NCBI GenBank assembly: GCA_965238305.1
Contig: CBDEHK010000001.1
Span: forward strand, 4,278,001 to 4,342,000
DNA length: 64,000 nucleotides
Source of the DNA: CBDCGJ01 sp965238305
Lineage (GTDB): Bacteria > Pseudomonadota > Alphaproteobacteria > GCA-2731375
Reading direction: 5' to 3'
The position numbers and the translations under genes are program-made. The notes beneath the pieces were generated by a model that saw only the letters and a list, made by a program, of their open reading frames with translations, did not search any database and had not been told where the DNA came from. Position 1 is the stretch's first letter. Every line of letters starts with the position of its first letter. Shown one piece after another: positions 10,401-18,175 of the stretch.

Positions 10401-10705
10401 TTACTCACAACAAAGGTCGCGTCATTATTGACGGCGGAATGTCCACAACGGGTCAGATGACCATCACCGTTTCAGATAATGGTAAAGGTATACGCCAGGA
10501 AGATATTCCGGTCGCTTTGTCGCCCTTCGGCCAAATAGATAATATCTTGCAACGCGATCATCAGGGCAGCGGTCTGGGTCTTCCCCTTGTCAAATCGCAA
10601 ATTGAATTGCATGCCGGTTCGATCACTATTGAAAGCGAACCAGGCGTTGGCACGACCGTAGGCTTGCATTTCCCCTCGGAACGAGTTGTGACGACGCAGA
10701 TTTAG
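7412..10705 (+). CDS. Membrane-bound multi-PAS sensor histidine kinase
   Basis: About 1097 residues. Several hydrophobic helices cover roughly residues 25-205, followed by a short coiled coil and five tandem PAS/PAC-like units (about 220-860). The kinase core follows: the H-box SEFLANMSHELRTPL with phospho-acceptor His874, the N-box NLLSNAVKFT, the G1 box DNGKGI and the G2 box GSGLGLPLVK. There is no receiver or HPt domain, so the phosphate must go to an unlinked response regulator, and none lies nearby. An in-frame TTG at 7400 is an alternative start, but the ATG at 7412 is preferred. The number of PAS units suggests integration of several cues (redox, ligand or energy state). The ligands are unknown. 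Confidence 0.88.
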   Translation: MGNLFKSMGHFVRRASILSKATPEQTQMLFEALPPVIAGMLLLNVVIAISSWQVIPVSHFTTWIFCSLAVEFAKFALLLKYKKSGQAARAPLPWFRLLTICVLVQGALIGASIWTIYPTGVEPQAKFLLTVIVGATAAIMMSLTAHLALSTYFVVAVLGPLALKLFQSPDFSPLFGWMTIVFAVMLINGARHFSWHIARTAEYFAEKEKIIALQNDAERSLRKTEERYSLAMKNSDAVAWDWDIESNQLHISDYAAKTLGLLGDLPIAPAEWIKFIHPDDVANYLKAVDDHLRGITEIYQCDFRVRHISGKYRFISDRGGALRNEQGNVYRMLGTARDVTEHRRNERMLREAVDSLSEGFALYDERDELVLMNEKYRQLYSTAFAEIQIGQSFEEIMRDYVRQAHPELDAAGQSKWVQKRLHEHHHPTESTEVNLRNGKWLRIDEIITESGYRGGLRVDITAEKEAAERARQNEDRFRDFAQSYSDRFWETNKEHQLVWAEGQNIGGIDRNLEFAIGRTRWVLAGLSPPYNEKWTQHIDDMNNHRPFREFEYGHVSEIGEDYFWSVKGVPYFDDLGEFVGYRGTAKNITARNLAEKTIRASEERFRAVAEYMATPMTISRQTDHVVISTNNACARVEDKELEQILNNPTFDDWRDESHFEYFLEQLNEFGRIENFEVQRQDRNTGAYRWILISAATITYENEPCILSTYADVTRHREAEEFLRQSEARMTGMLAIASEAIVTVGQDMKITIFNRGAEEVFGYSAEEALGQPLEILLPERFRGDHKVLVEAFAAREEASRFMDTRQEAYGLRKNGEEFPIEASISKLKFGNDILFTVMLHDISERKTAEIKLRRAKEEAERANRTKSEFLANMSHELRTPLNAVLGFSEAMQMGLAGEINEKQDDYISSIRQSGEYLLSLINDILDLSKLEADKEEIYESEINVHNLAKQVLIFVQERAFEKDITINMKLSSELPFLRVDERMMKQMLINLLSNAVKFTHNKGRVIIDGGMSTTGQMTITVSDNGKGIRQEDIPVALSPFGQIDNILQRDHQGSGLGLPLVKSQIELHAGSITIESEPGVGTTVGLHFPSERVVTTQI

Positions 10706-10850
10706 ATGACACTCTTGTTGTCTGTTCAATAGAGCAGGATAATAGTTATGCAAAGTTCGACTGATTCAGGCCGCTGTCGCATGGTTTGACTGTGTGATTG
10801 ATCTAAAACGGTCGAAATCGATCGGCCGCCAATGCCTAGAGTGTAATATG

Positions 10851-11285
10851 CTAGATCGCCAGCGGGATGGATTGTGCAACAAGATCAGGATCTTCCTTCC
10901 AGGCATCCGAAATATCCACATAAACTTCGACCATATTGCCGTCCGGGTCGGTCATGTAAAGCGATTGCGTAACCCCATGATCACGAGGCGAAACGCCTAC
11001 ACCAGCAGTTTCGAGATACGATTTCGCATCTTTGAGCGTCGCGTGATCGTTACCGATCTTGAAAGCGACATGAGCAAGGCCTGGCGCGTTTGTTGGGGTA
11101 TCATCGGCATCTTCACCAATAACCGCAACAGCAAAATCGTGATGGTCGCCCAACGAAAAGAAAGTCATCTGAGGGTCTGCCATGCGGCTGGCAATCGGCA
11201 GCCCGAGCAAGCCGTGATAAAATGCTTCCGATCGCTCTTGGTCTCGTACTTTCAAGACTACATGGCCCAGAGATTGAATTTTCAT
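10851..11285 (-). CDS. VOC (glyoxalase/dioxygenase) superfamily protein
   Basis: A 144-residue protein with two beta-alpha-beta-beta-beta repeats. The metal-ligand positions are visible as LGHVVLKV near residue 8, GLAHVAFKI near residue 75 and DPDGNMVEVYVD near residue 121 (His, His, Glu). The DPDGNMVE ending resembles the C-terminal half of extradiol ring-cleavage dioxygenases and many lyase or isomerase VOC proteins. A single-module protein of this size probably dimerises. The reaction cannot be assigned. Its 3' end faces that of the histidine kinase across 145 bases, and it follows the second kinase gene by 45 bases in the same direction. Confidence 0.82.
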   Translation of the reverse strand: MKIQSLGHVVLKVRDQERSEAFYHGLLGLPIASRMADPQMTFFSLGDHHDFAVAVIGEDADDTPTNAPGLAHVAFKIGNDHATLKDAKSYLETAGVGVSPRDHGVTQSLYMTDPDGNMVEVYVDISDAWKEDPDLVAQSIPLAI

Positions 11286-11330
11286 TTACCGGCCCTTTTT
11301 GTTATCTCTCGTCAATGGTTGTTATTATAC

Positions 11331-13088
11331 TTAGATCGTCTCCATTTGACTATCCAATCCATCAACTCCATATGGGAATCGAAGCGTTACCCGTGTGCCG
11401 GCCCCGACAACGCTTTCAATCGCCAGACGACCGCCATGCAATTCGATCAAGGTCTTTGTCAACGCCAAGCCTAAACCGGTACCGTGGTGTTGGCGAAAAT
11501 ACGCGCCTTCGGCTTGAAAAAATGGCTCGACAACCTTGACCATATTTTCCTCCGATATACCGATACCGCTATCTTGGACATGCAGGTCGAGATATTCGCC
11601 TGTCATTTCGTGTGATATATCGATTTGACCGCCATGGTCGGTGAATTTTATCGCATTGCTAACCAGATTGAATAACATCTGTTTGCTCGCGACTTCGTCC
11701 GCACGAATATTCTGCGGCTCTTCGGCGTCCGACTGACAATAATGAAGTTCGACCCCCGCACTGATAGCGCTTTGACTAACGAGCCGAATAATATCTTCGA
11801 TCATTCTTTTAAAGTCGAACGTTGAAAGGTCCAGTTCCTGGTGACCGGATTCTATGCGGGAAATGTCAAGTATATCACTAATAACATTCACTAAGTGGTC
11901 CGCGCTTAAATGAATATCGGAAAGGTATTCCTTATATTTTGGTGCGCCAACTGGACCCAGCAACTCGCTTTCCATTATTTCGGCAAAGCCCATGATGGCA
12001 TTTAAAGGAGTTCGCAGCTCGTGGCTCATATTCGCCAGAAATTCGGTCTTAGATCGATTGGCCTTTTCCGCGATTTCCTTAGCACGAAATAGTTCCTCAT
12101 GGGCTAATTGTCGTTCGGCAATCTCAACGCGAAGTTCCTGAGTGCGTTCCTCTACACGCTGTTCCAGCTCCTCACGGATACGCGCCTGCAATCGTTCAGC
12201 GTTCTTGATTTCCGTGATGTCGACGATTATGCCATCCCAAACGGTTCGGCCATCAACTTCTCGGCTTGGTGTAGAAGAGCCACGTAACCACGAAGTTTGC
12301 CCATCACGTAGCACCCGATATTCACACCGCCACGGCACCATCGTTTCATAAGACTGCTGAATTGTGTCGTTCATTAGTTTGGAATCTTCGGCGACCACGT
12401 AGCGACGACTGGCGGCGGAATCGGCATATATTTCTGCTGCCGAGACACCTAAAATTTCTTTGCACTGTTCGCCAATAAAACCAAAACTTCTGCCGCCATC
12501 TGGAGCAACTTGAAACTGAAACATGACGCCTGGAAAATTCGAACTGACCTGGCGCAGTTTCTGTTGGCTGTTATTGAGAGATCGTTCCATATCGCGCATA
12601 TTGGTGACATCGGTATAAGTTCCGATAGTGCCGCCATCAGGCGTTTTATTCTCTTCGATTTGGATTGTTCGCCCGTCTTGCAAATCCTGGAACACAATTC
12701 CGCTTGGATTGAGGTGCTGTTGGACACGATTTTCGAGCCAAGTTTCAAAGCCATGTTTGGCCTCGGGAAATATCCCATTATTGAAACCGTGAATAACCCA
12801 GTCTCTAAATTGCGTACCGCTTCTATTCAACAGGCCTTCGTGATCGAAATAATTGTTTCGATTGTTCTTGATGACCAGATGATCATTTTTATCAAATAGG
12901 ACGAACCCCACGCCCATCGCCGATACTGCGTTTTCAATTCGTTCTAGTCGTATTTGAAGCTGTTTTTCGCGTTCCAGCGATTTTGCCAGTGCAGCAGAAG
13001 CGGGCGATCGGTCCTTACCAGACGCATTCGCACCCCGCTTATTGTTTTTCTCACCCATTCGGTGATCATTTGACGGCTTTTTCGCCAA
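11331..13088 (-). CDS. Soluble PAS sensor histidine kinase
   Basis: A 585-residue protein without evident membrane helices. It has a charged N-terminal coiled coil (about 25-50), two PAS units (about 45-165 and 170-295), a connecting coiled coil and the kinase core. The H-box is EFLANMSHELRTPLNA with phospho-acceptor His356, the N-box is NLVSNAIKFT and the G2 box is GTGLGLALTK. The start is a TTG at 13088 preceded by AGGGA at about 7 bases; the first in-frame ATG (13058) has no ribosome-binding site. It has no attached receiver domain and no regulator gene next to it. Its kinase core is close in style to the kinase at 7412-10705, and the two could share a target. That is inference. Confidence 0.85.
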   Translation of the reverse strand: MAKKPSNDHRMGEKNNKRGANASGKDRSPASAALAKSLEREKQLQIRLERIENAVSAMGVGFVLFDKNDHLVIKNNRNNYFDHEGLLNRSGTQFRDWVIHGFNNGIFPEAKHGFETWLENRVQQHLNPSGIVFQDLQDGRTIQIEENKTPDGGTIGTYTDVTNMRDMERSLNNSQQKLRQVSSNFPGVMFQFQVAPDGGRSFGFIGEQCKEILGVSAAEIYADSAASRRYVVAEDSKLMNDTIQQSYETMVPWRCEYRVLRDGQTSWLRGSSTPSREVDGRTVWDGIIVDITEIKNAERLQARIREELEQRVEERTQELRVEIAERQLAHEELFRAKEIAEKANRSKTEFLANMSHELRTPLNAIMGFAEIMESELLGPVGAPKYKEYLSDIHLSADHLVNVISDILDISRIESGHQELDLSTFDFKRMIEDIIRLVSQSAISAGVELHYCQSDAEEPQNIRADEVASKQMLFNLVSNAIKFTDHGGQIDISHEMTGEYLDLHVQDSGIGISEENMVKVVEPFFQAEGAYFRQHHGTGLGLALTKTLIELHGGRLAIESVVGAGTRVTLRFPYGVDGLDSQMETI

Positions 13089-13218
13089 CTCTCATTCCCT
13101 GTCGCAATTTGCTATAAGTTGCGTACTGCATCTTAATAAGGGAAAACAATAACAATGCCGAATTTATTCTTCAACAAAGATGCGTACTTGATTGTCAATT
13201 TGATTGCGAGGGTTGCAG

Positions 13219-13659
13219 ATGACAGAAACGCCGAAGACAATTGAAGCAACCGGCAGATGCCATTGCGGAGATGTTACCTACGAAATTCGCGGACCAATGC
13301 GACAGGTTGTTGAATGTCATTGCGAAAGCTGTCGGCGCCTCACTGGCAGTATCTGGCACGCCACTGGGACACGGTTGGCTGACCTGGAGATCCTTGATCC
13401 TTTGCAGCGACTAAGTTGGTACGATAGTTCGGAAACCGTGAAGCGCGGATTTTGCGGAAATTGCGGATCATGCCTGTTCTTCAAACGCGACGGCGCTGAT
13501 ACTATTTCCATTACTGCCGGCACCTTGGACCAACCCACCGGTTTAAACCTGATGGTGCGTATCTTCTTGGATGATGCTGCCGATTATGCAACACGGCAGG
13601 ATTTACCTGAATATCCTCAACTTCCGCCGATGGAGATGTTTGCCATCCCAGAAAAATAG
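13219..13659 (+). CDS. GFA/CENP-V domain zinc protein
   Basis: A 146-residue protein of the glutathione-dependent formaldehyde-activating (GFA) fold. The zinc ligands are visible as GRCHCGDVTYE near residue 11, ECHCESCRRLTGS near residue 35 and FCGNCGSCLFF near residue 78. Most members of this family have no established reaction, and a true formaldehyde-glutathione activity should not be assumed. The ATG at 13219 is chosen over an in-frame TTG at 13204. The gene stands alone on the plus strand, divergent from the PAS kinase by 130 bases and convergent with the next gene with 6 bases between stops. Confidence 0.85.
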   Translation: MTETPKTIEATGRCHCGDVTYEIRGPMRQVVECHCESCRRLTGSIWHATGTRLADLEILDPLQRLSWYDSSETVKRGFCGNCGSCLFFKRDGADTISITAGTLDQPTGLNLMVRIFLDDAADYATRQDLPEYPQLPPMEMFAIPEK

Positions 13660-13665
13660 GTCGCG

Positions 13666-14301
13666 TTAGGATCGATCATTGCCGTGCCGGAAGCCGTCAT
13701 AGGGCTTTTTGAGTGCCCGTTCAACAGCTTCCAAACGGTCCTGTCCATAGAACATGTCGCCATCCACGAAATAGGTCGGCGAACCGAACACGGATCGGCG
13801 AATCGCTTCGACTGTGTTCTCTTCATACGACTGCACTACTTCTGGCGACGATGCTTGATCCAGTAATGAAGCGGGCTCGTAGCCACAAGCCTTTGCAATT
13901 GCGGCCAGCGTGTCGGCGTCCGCTAAATCTGCATCGTCAATCCAATGAGCCCGCAGCAACTCATGCGCCAGCCGGTCAATGTTTTGTCCATCTAGCACAC
14001 CGGCGATCAGCATGCAGTTCACCAAGGTAATATCGTTTCGATGGTAAGTCGGCGTGCCAGACATGACCGGCGCATTTCGGTCTTGCGACCAACGTTGAAT
14101 TTCACGACCAAAAAAATAAGCCGCATGTGCCGACGTGCGGTTCGGAAATGGCACGGCGCCACTTTCCTGTACGACGCGGCGCAAATCGACCAGGCGATGG
14201 TCGATTTTCCGTCCAGCGGCTTCAGCAACTTCCATGAAATGAGCCGAGCCGAGATAAGCATAGGCGGAATGAGCGGAGTAAAAATATTCGATTGTTGGCA
14301 T
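13666..14301 (-). CDS. DsbA-family 2-hydroxychromene-2-carboxylate isomerase-like protein
   Basis: A 211-residue thioredoxin-fold protein of the kappa-class GST/HCCA-isomerase branch. The active-site serine replaces the CXXC of DsbA in YFYSAHSAYAYLG, and the cis-proline loop is FGSPTYFVDGDMFYGQDRL near the C-terminus. Members use glutathione to isomerise aromatic or alkene substrates, classically in naphthalene degradation. The start at 14301 is 6 bases after an AGGA box; the ATG two codons earlier leaves no spacing. No signal peptide is present, so it is cytoplasmic. With the VOC protein and the oxygenases downstream it hints at aromatic or ring-compound metabolism, but there is no naphthalene-type operon here. 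Confidence 0.82.
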   Translation of the reverse strand: MPTIEYFYSAHSAYAYLGSAHFMEVAEAAGRKIDHRLVDLRRVVQESGAVPFPNRTSAHAAYFFGREIQRWSQDRNAPVMSGTPTYHRNDITLVNCMLIAGVLDGQNIDRLAHELLRAHWIDDADLADADTLAAIAKACGYEPASLLDQASSPEVVQSYEENTVEAIRRSVFGSPTYFVDGDMFYGQDRLEAVERALKKPYDGFRHGNDRS

Positions 14302-14334
14302 CGGCATTCCTCGGTTTGTGATGGTACTTAGAGA

Positions 14335-15993
14335 TTATTTTATCAGACGTGTTCGTCGCAATTGTCCAGCACTTTCCAATATCGGATAAGCAACTGAAGC
14401 CAAATGGGAATTGATACGTTTGAGGTCGCGCAGGATATCAAGGTGATAGGCGCTGGTCTCCAGCGCTTTCACTTCACCAAATCGCAATCGTTCGAGATGA
14501 GAACTGGTGCTATCGCTTTCAATGTCGCGGAACTGTTCTTTCCTAGTGATCAAATCACGGGCGTCGTCCAGCGATCTTTGCATAAAAACCGTACTCGACA
14601 ACTTCATCGTATCGACAACATAGGTGTAGGCGTTTTCGATTTCAGCCATGCCGTCATCGGTAAAATATTTCTTTGCCTTGATCTTCTTCGCCAGTGTGTC
14701 CAGCAAACTTTTGTCAATCACATCGCCGACATTTTCCAAATGCGTCGTGTAGCCTAGAATCTCCATTGCCCGTTGCCCTTCTTCATTTTCCAAGGGCTGT
14801 CGGGTGAGCGCGGTCAAATAGAGTTTTATGGCGCTATAAAGATCATCCAGATGATCGTCCAGTGCCTGAGTTTCTTTGCAAAGCTGCGGATCACTTTGGC
14901 GCATGACCTGCATCGACTGCTTCAGCATTTCTTCCGCCAGATCGAGCATCCGCAAAGTCTCACGCGCGGCCAGCGACAAGGCGACGGATGGCACATCGGC
15001 AGCATTACCATCTAAATAGCGCGGTTGTGAACGATCCTCGCGATCGGCTTTATCCGGCACGAGGCGGTGGGCCAATCGTCCGACAGGACCGACAATAGGC
15101 AGGAACACGACCAACAGCGCAAAATTAAAGGACAAATGTGCAAACAACACACGCTGGCCAATTTCCTCACTCATCGACGTGATCACGCCGTTCAAGTACG
15201 GCAACAATGCCCAGCAGATCAAGACACCGCTGATACGAAATACCATGTTGCCGATGGCTATTCGACGCGCCGGCGGAGGTTCCGACAGAGTGAGAAAGAA
15301 GGCTGGAAACGCGGCCCCGATATTCACCCCTAAAACCAGCATGATCGCCAAAGAAGGACTGGTGATGACGCCGCTTTGCGCCAACGCAACAACCAGCAGC
15401 AACACGGCCAAACTGGAATGCGCCAACCAAGTCAGGACCGCCGCCAACAAAATAGCCAATAACGCTTCGTTCTCCAACGCTGACAACAAGGCGTTTATCA
15501 GATCGCTATCGCGGATGACACTTGCCGCATCGCCGATTACCGAGAGCGACAGGAATAACATGCCCAGGCCCAAGCCAACACGCCCAAACTGCCGCGCCTT
15601 CAAATTTTTGTTTTCAAAATAGGAATGGAAAACAAAACCTACAAACATCAAGATAGGCCAATATTCTTTGATATTTAGCGCAAATATCTGCGTCACCAAC
15701 GCACTGCCAAGATCGGCGCCCAACATCAATGCCAGACCCATGGTGACATCCAAGACACCAACGCTAGCGAATGACGCGGCCAGCAACGCAACAGCAGTAG
15801 AGCTTTGCAATGCCGCCGCCGCACAGGTCCCCAGGCTGGCAATGGCAAAACGATTACCCATACCGGCCGCCAACATATTGCGGATGTCGGCGCCATAGGC
15901 CCTGGTGATACCAGTGCGCACCATTCGCGTGCCCCATAACAATAACGCGGCACTACCGAAAATTTGAAATAGCAGGAACGTACCCGATTGCAT
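14335..15993 (-). CDS. Na+/phosphate cotransporter family protein with PhoU-like C-terminus
   Basis: A 552-residue protein of the NptA/YjbB family. The first membrane repeat holds the QSST motif at residues 63-66. The equivalent position in the second repeat reads HSSL (192-195) rather than QSS. About residues 1-310 are hydrophobic, with roughly eight or nine helices. The C-terminal 220 residues are helical and resemble a PhoU domain. The protein probably exports or imports phosphate with sodium, and in bacteria such proteins often relieve phosphate excess. The start is the ATG at 15993 with AAGGG 6 bases upstream, rather than the GTG before it. No pst or pho genes are adjacent. Confidence 0.85.
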   Translation of the reverse strand: MQSGTFLLFQIFGSAALLLWGTRMVRTGITRAYGADIRNMLAAGMGNRFAIASLGTCAAAALQSSTAVALLAASFASVGVLDVTMGLALMLGADLGSALVTQIFALNIKEYWPILMFVGFVFHSYFENKNLKARQFGRVGLGLGMLFLSLSVIGDAASVIRDSDLINALLSALENEALLAILLAAVLTWLAHSSLAVLLLVVALAQSGVITSPSLAIMLVLGVNIGAAFPAFFLTLSEPPPARRIAIGNMVFRISGVLICWALLPYLNGVITSMSEEIGQRVLFAHLSFNFALLVVFLPIVGPVGRLAHRLVPDKADREDRSQPRYLDGNAADVPSVALSLAARETLRMLDLAEEMLKQSMQVMRQSDPQLCKETQALDDHLDDLYSAIKLYLTALTRQPLENEEGQRAMEILGYTTHLENVGDVIDKSLLDTLAKKIKAKKYFTDDGMAEIENAYTYVVDTMKLSSTVFMQRSLDDARDLITRKEQFRDIESDSTSSHLERLRFGEVKALETSAYHLDILRDLKRINSHLASVAYPILESAGQLRRTRLIK

Positions 15994-16021
15994 CACTTGC
16001 CCTTAATGAAGATTGTTTTGG

Positions 16022-17461
16022 TTAGGACATAAGATGTCCGGGAGCCCAGGTCGCATGGAACCCTTCCGGCACCCGACACGGTAAAATTAGCTTGCAGATC
16101 GGTCCATCGGAGAAATTTTGCGCATCGAAGATATGTACTTCCGACTGTTGTGCGTTGCCATTGCGAACAAAACTGACAACATAACCATGATCTTCACTTG
16201 TTGCCTTGAGTGCCGGCGCAAACGGTGCCTCACTGTAAGTGTATCCATCGCCGTCACTAAATCTTTCGCTGGCGCCGGTCTGGGTATTATATTTAATCAA
16301 TCCGGTGAAGCACAAAAGCGGATCCGTCACTACTTCCGCGAAATAGGCATACTTCATCTCCGATCCCATCATCCCGTTATTCCAGGTTGGAAATTCCGCG
16401 TTCCATTTTTTATCGATAAAGCCTTCTGCGGTATCGCCATTCACAAGATTGATGGACCAGCGATAAAGTCGTGCATTCAGCTTATGCCTGCCCATGATCA
16501 CTGCAATCGAGCTATAATCGATATTGCCGGCGGCATCCTTGAAGGGGTAAATGCGGCAACCGATCAGATGCAACCAATCACCTTCTTCCCAGGCGTTGAT
16601 CGTATGCAGAATGAAACATGGTTCGAACTCGTACCAGCGGACATCGCGGTCTGTCCCATGCCGTGGAATAACGCCAAATCTAGTAGGCCAGTTTTGTTCA
16701 AATCGTAATTTCACGCGACCATGTTTGTAGGCGTCTTCGTCCCAAATCAGCGGCAAGTCATGCAAGACGGAATGGTTTTTTGACATCCACATGTCATGTG
16801 GCAAGCGCGGGCCCGGTAGCTCGATCGATACGTCCGTTATTTGCTTGCCGTTTTTATCAACAACACCATAGCTCATGAATGGATGGTCACGGCCATAGTC
16901 GAAAAAGACGAATTCGTCGGTTTCTTCATCGGTTTTGGCATGGGCCGATATTCGCCGACTTCGTTGATCGTTGAGATCATAGCGCCCAATTGTCGACAAT
17001 GTCTTTGGATCGACAAGATAAGGCTCGCCCGCCTGATACCACATCGTGACAAATCGACCGGCATGCAGAACGACGTCCGTGTTCGAGGTATCCTTCAGCG
17101 GCATGTCCGGCCGATCAGGCCGGCGCGGATCAAGCATACCGCCCCACAATGCCTCGCCGGCGGCGGCTTCCTCATCGAAACATCGCGTGTGGATCCACGA
17201 ATTGCGATAGCTCGCCTGACCATCCGCGAAAAACACGCCATGCAACATACCGTCTCCATCGTAGCGATGATACTTGCCACGCGGCTGATGCCGATTGTCC
17301 GGACCATTGCGGATGTAGGCGCCGGACAAATCCATCGGCACTTCGCCAATGACGGTCATGTCCTCAAACGCCACTGATCTTTCTTCCTGAATAGGTCGAT
17401 AGTTACCTTCAAGGAACTTGCCGGTTGGGTAGTTAACGGTTTTGTGTCCCGCCACAGCCAT
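16022..17461 (-). CDS. Carotenoid/stilbene cleavage oxygenase family protein
   Basis: A 479-residue protein of the carotenoid oxygenase (RPE65) superfamily, a seven-bladed propeller around a non-haem Fe(II). The four expected histidine ligands are visible: H174 in ISAHAKTDEE, H222 in LPHDMWMSKN, H286 in FILHTINAWEEG, and H469 in GFHATWAPG near the C-terminus. The N-terminal RNGPDNRHQP is the usual substrate-tunnel signature. Such enzymes cleave C=C bonds of carotenoids, apocarotenoids, stilbenes or lignin-derived dimers. No carotenoid biosynthesis genes are nearby, so a plant- or algae-derived substrate is as likely. It is divergent from the lipoprotein gene with 134 bases between the starts. 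Confidence 0.9.
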   Translation of the reverse strand: MAVAGHKTVNYPTGKFLEGNYRPIQEERSVAFEDMTVIGEVPMDLSGAYIRNGPDNRHQPRGKYHRYDGDGMLHGVFFADGQASYRNSWIHTRCFDEEAAAGEALWGGMLDPRRPDRPDMPLKDTSNTDVVLHAGRFVTMWYQAGEPYLVDPKTLSTIGRYDLNDQRSRRISAHAKTDEETDEFVFFDYGRDHPFMSYGVVDKNGKQITDVSIELPGPRLPHDMWMSKNHSVLHDLPLIWDEDAYKHGRVKLRFEQNWPTRFGVIPRHGTDRDVRWYEFEPCFILHTINAWEEGDWLHLIGCRIYPFKDAAGNIDYSSIAVIMGRHKLNARLYRWSINLVNGDTAEGFIDKKWNAEFPTWNNGMMGSEMKYAYFAEVVTDPLLCFTGLIKYNTQTGASERFSDGDGYTYSEAPFAPALKATSEDHGYVVSFVRNGNAQQSEVHIFDAQNFSDGPICKLILPCRVPEGFHATWAPGHLMS

Positions 17462-17595
17462 TATTTAGCCTTCCCAAATATATATGATAAACTTTAACTA
17501 ATCAGAATTGCCGAGCCTAACACAAATTTCTAAACTGGCTGCATGCGCTATGTTGTATTGTTATCATATAAACTTTCGCTGAATTTGAGAACAAA

Positions 17596-18039
17596 ATGAC
17601 GAAATCTCTGTCGCTGCTGCTGATCGGAGCGCTGTTTTTCCTGAACGCTTGCGGAACCGACCAGAAAGATCGTGCAGCGTCGGGGGCCGGTATTGGCGCC
17701 GCCGCTGGCGCCGTTGTGGGTGCCGTCACTGGGCTATCAATCCTGGAGGGCGTGTTGTTAGGAGCCGCGGCCGGCGGCTTGACTGGCGCTATGACCAGCG
17801 AAGATTTTGTCAATTTGGGGGACCCAATTTGGGCAAGCGATGATAAACCAGCTAATCGGTCAGCCGTTGCACGCGTTCAGGCCGGGCTTACGAAACTTGG
17901 TTATAATCCGGGACCGATCGACGGTATTCAAGGCTCCAAGACCACTGCCGCGATAAAATCCTACCAAAGCGACAATGGCCTATTGGTAGACGGTCACGCC
18001 ACCCAACAATTGGCTGAACATATCGAAAATAAAGTTTGA
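17596..18039 (+). CDS. Glycine-zipper lipoprotein with peptidoglycan-binding domain
   Basis: A 147-residue predicted outer-membrane lipoprotein. It has a signal peptide with a LNAC lipobox (Cys19). A glycine-zipper segment rich in GxxxG and Ala/Gly occupies about residues 30-67 and resembles those in YMGG/Gly-zipper proteins. A peptidoglycan_binding_1 type repeat follows at about 88-143 (VQAGLTKLGYNPGPIDGIQG). The protein probably anchors in the envelope and touches peptidoglycan, and the zipper may oligomerise or insert into membrane. It is a single-gene unit on the plus strand. No hairpin terminator is obvious after the stop. Confidence 0.85.
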   Translation: MTKSLSLLLIGALFFLNACGTDQKDRAASGAGIGAAAGAVVGAVTGLSILEGVLLGAAAGGLTGAMTSEDFVNLGDPIWASDDKPANRSAVARVQAGLTKLGYNPGPIDGIQGSKTTAAIKSYQSDNGLLVDGHATQQLAEHIENKV

Positions 18040-18067
18040 TCACTCGATCTCTCGTTGACTTGACTGA

Positions 18068-18081
18068 AATCCGTACGGATT
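18068..18081. repeat. Perfect 14-base palindrome AATCCGTACGGATT
   Basis: A perfect inverted repeat with no spacer lies 28 bases after the lipoprotein stop and 10 bases before the clear homology of the monooxygenase relic. It has no loop, so it is not a standard terminator. It may be a protein-binding site or a junction trace of the event that created the relic. No second copy was noticed. Confidence 0.5.
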
Positions 18082-18091
18082 GGACTAGCTG

Positions 18092-18145
18092 GAAATTCTG
18101 AAATATGCCAACCATGTCGCTGATCGCTTTGATCTGCGCCGAGAT
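18092..18145 (+). pseudogene. Relic of a Baeyer-Villiger-type monooxygenase gene
   Basis: In the frame starting at 18092 this stretch encodes EILKYANHVADRFDLRRD, identical to residues 94-111 of the monooxygenase at 20033-21658 (bases 20312-20365). The 54 bases differ at six positions, and all six are third-codon-position synonymous changes. Just upstream the frame has TAG and CTG where the intact gene has CAG and CCG. Downstream it reads two more codons and then TAA, after which similarity fades. It lies in the same orientation as the intact gene, beyond the 3' end of the cyclase gene that now sits between them. The pattern points to a once-functional, diverged paralogue that was deleted down to a fragment, rather than a recent copy. 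Confidence 0.75.
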
Positions 18146-18175
18146 AGCCGATAAACTCACTAATTTATCCAGATA

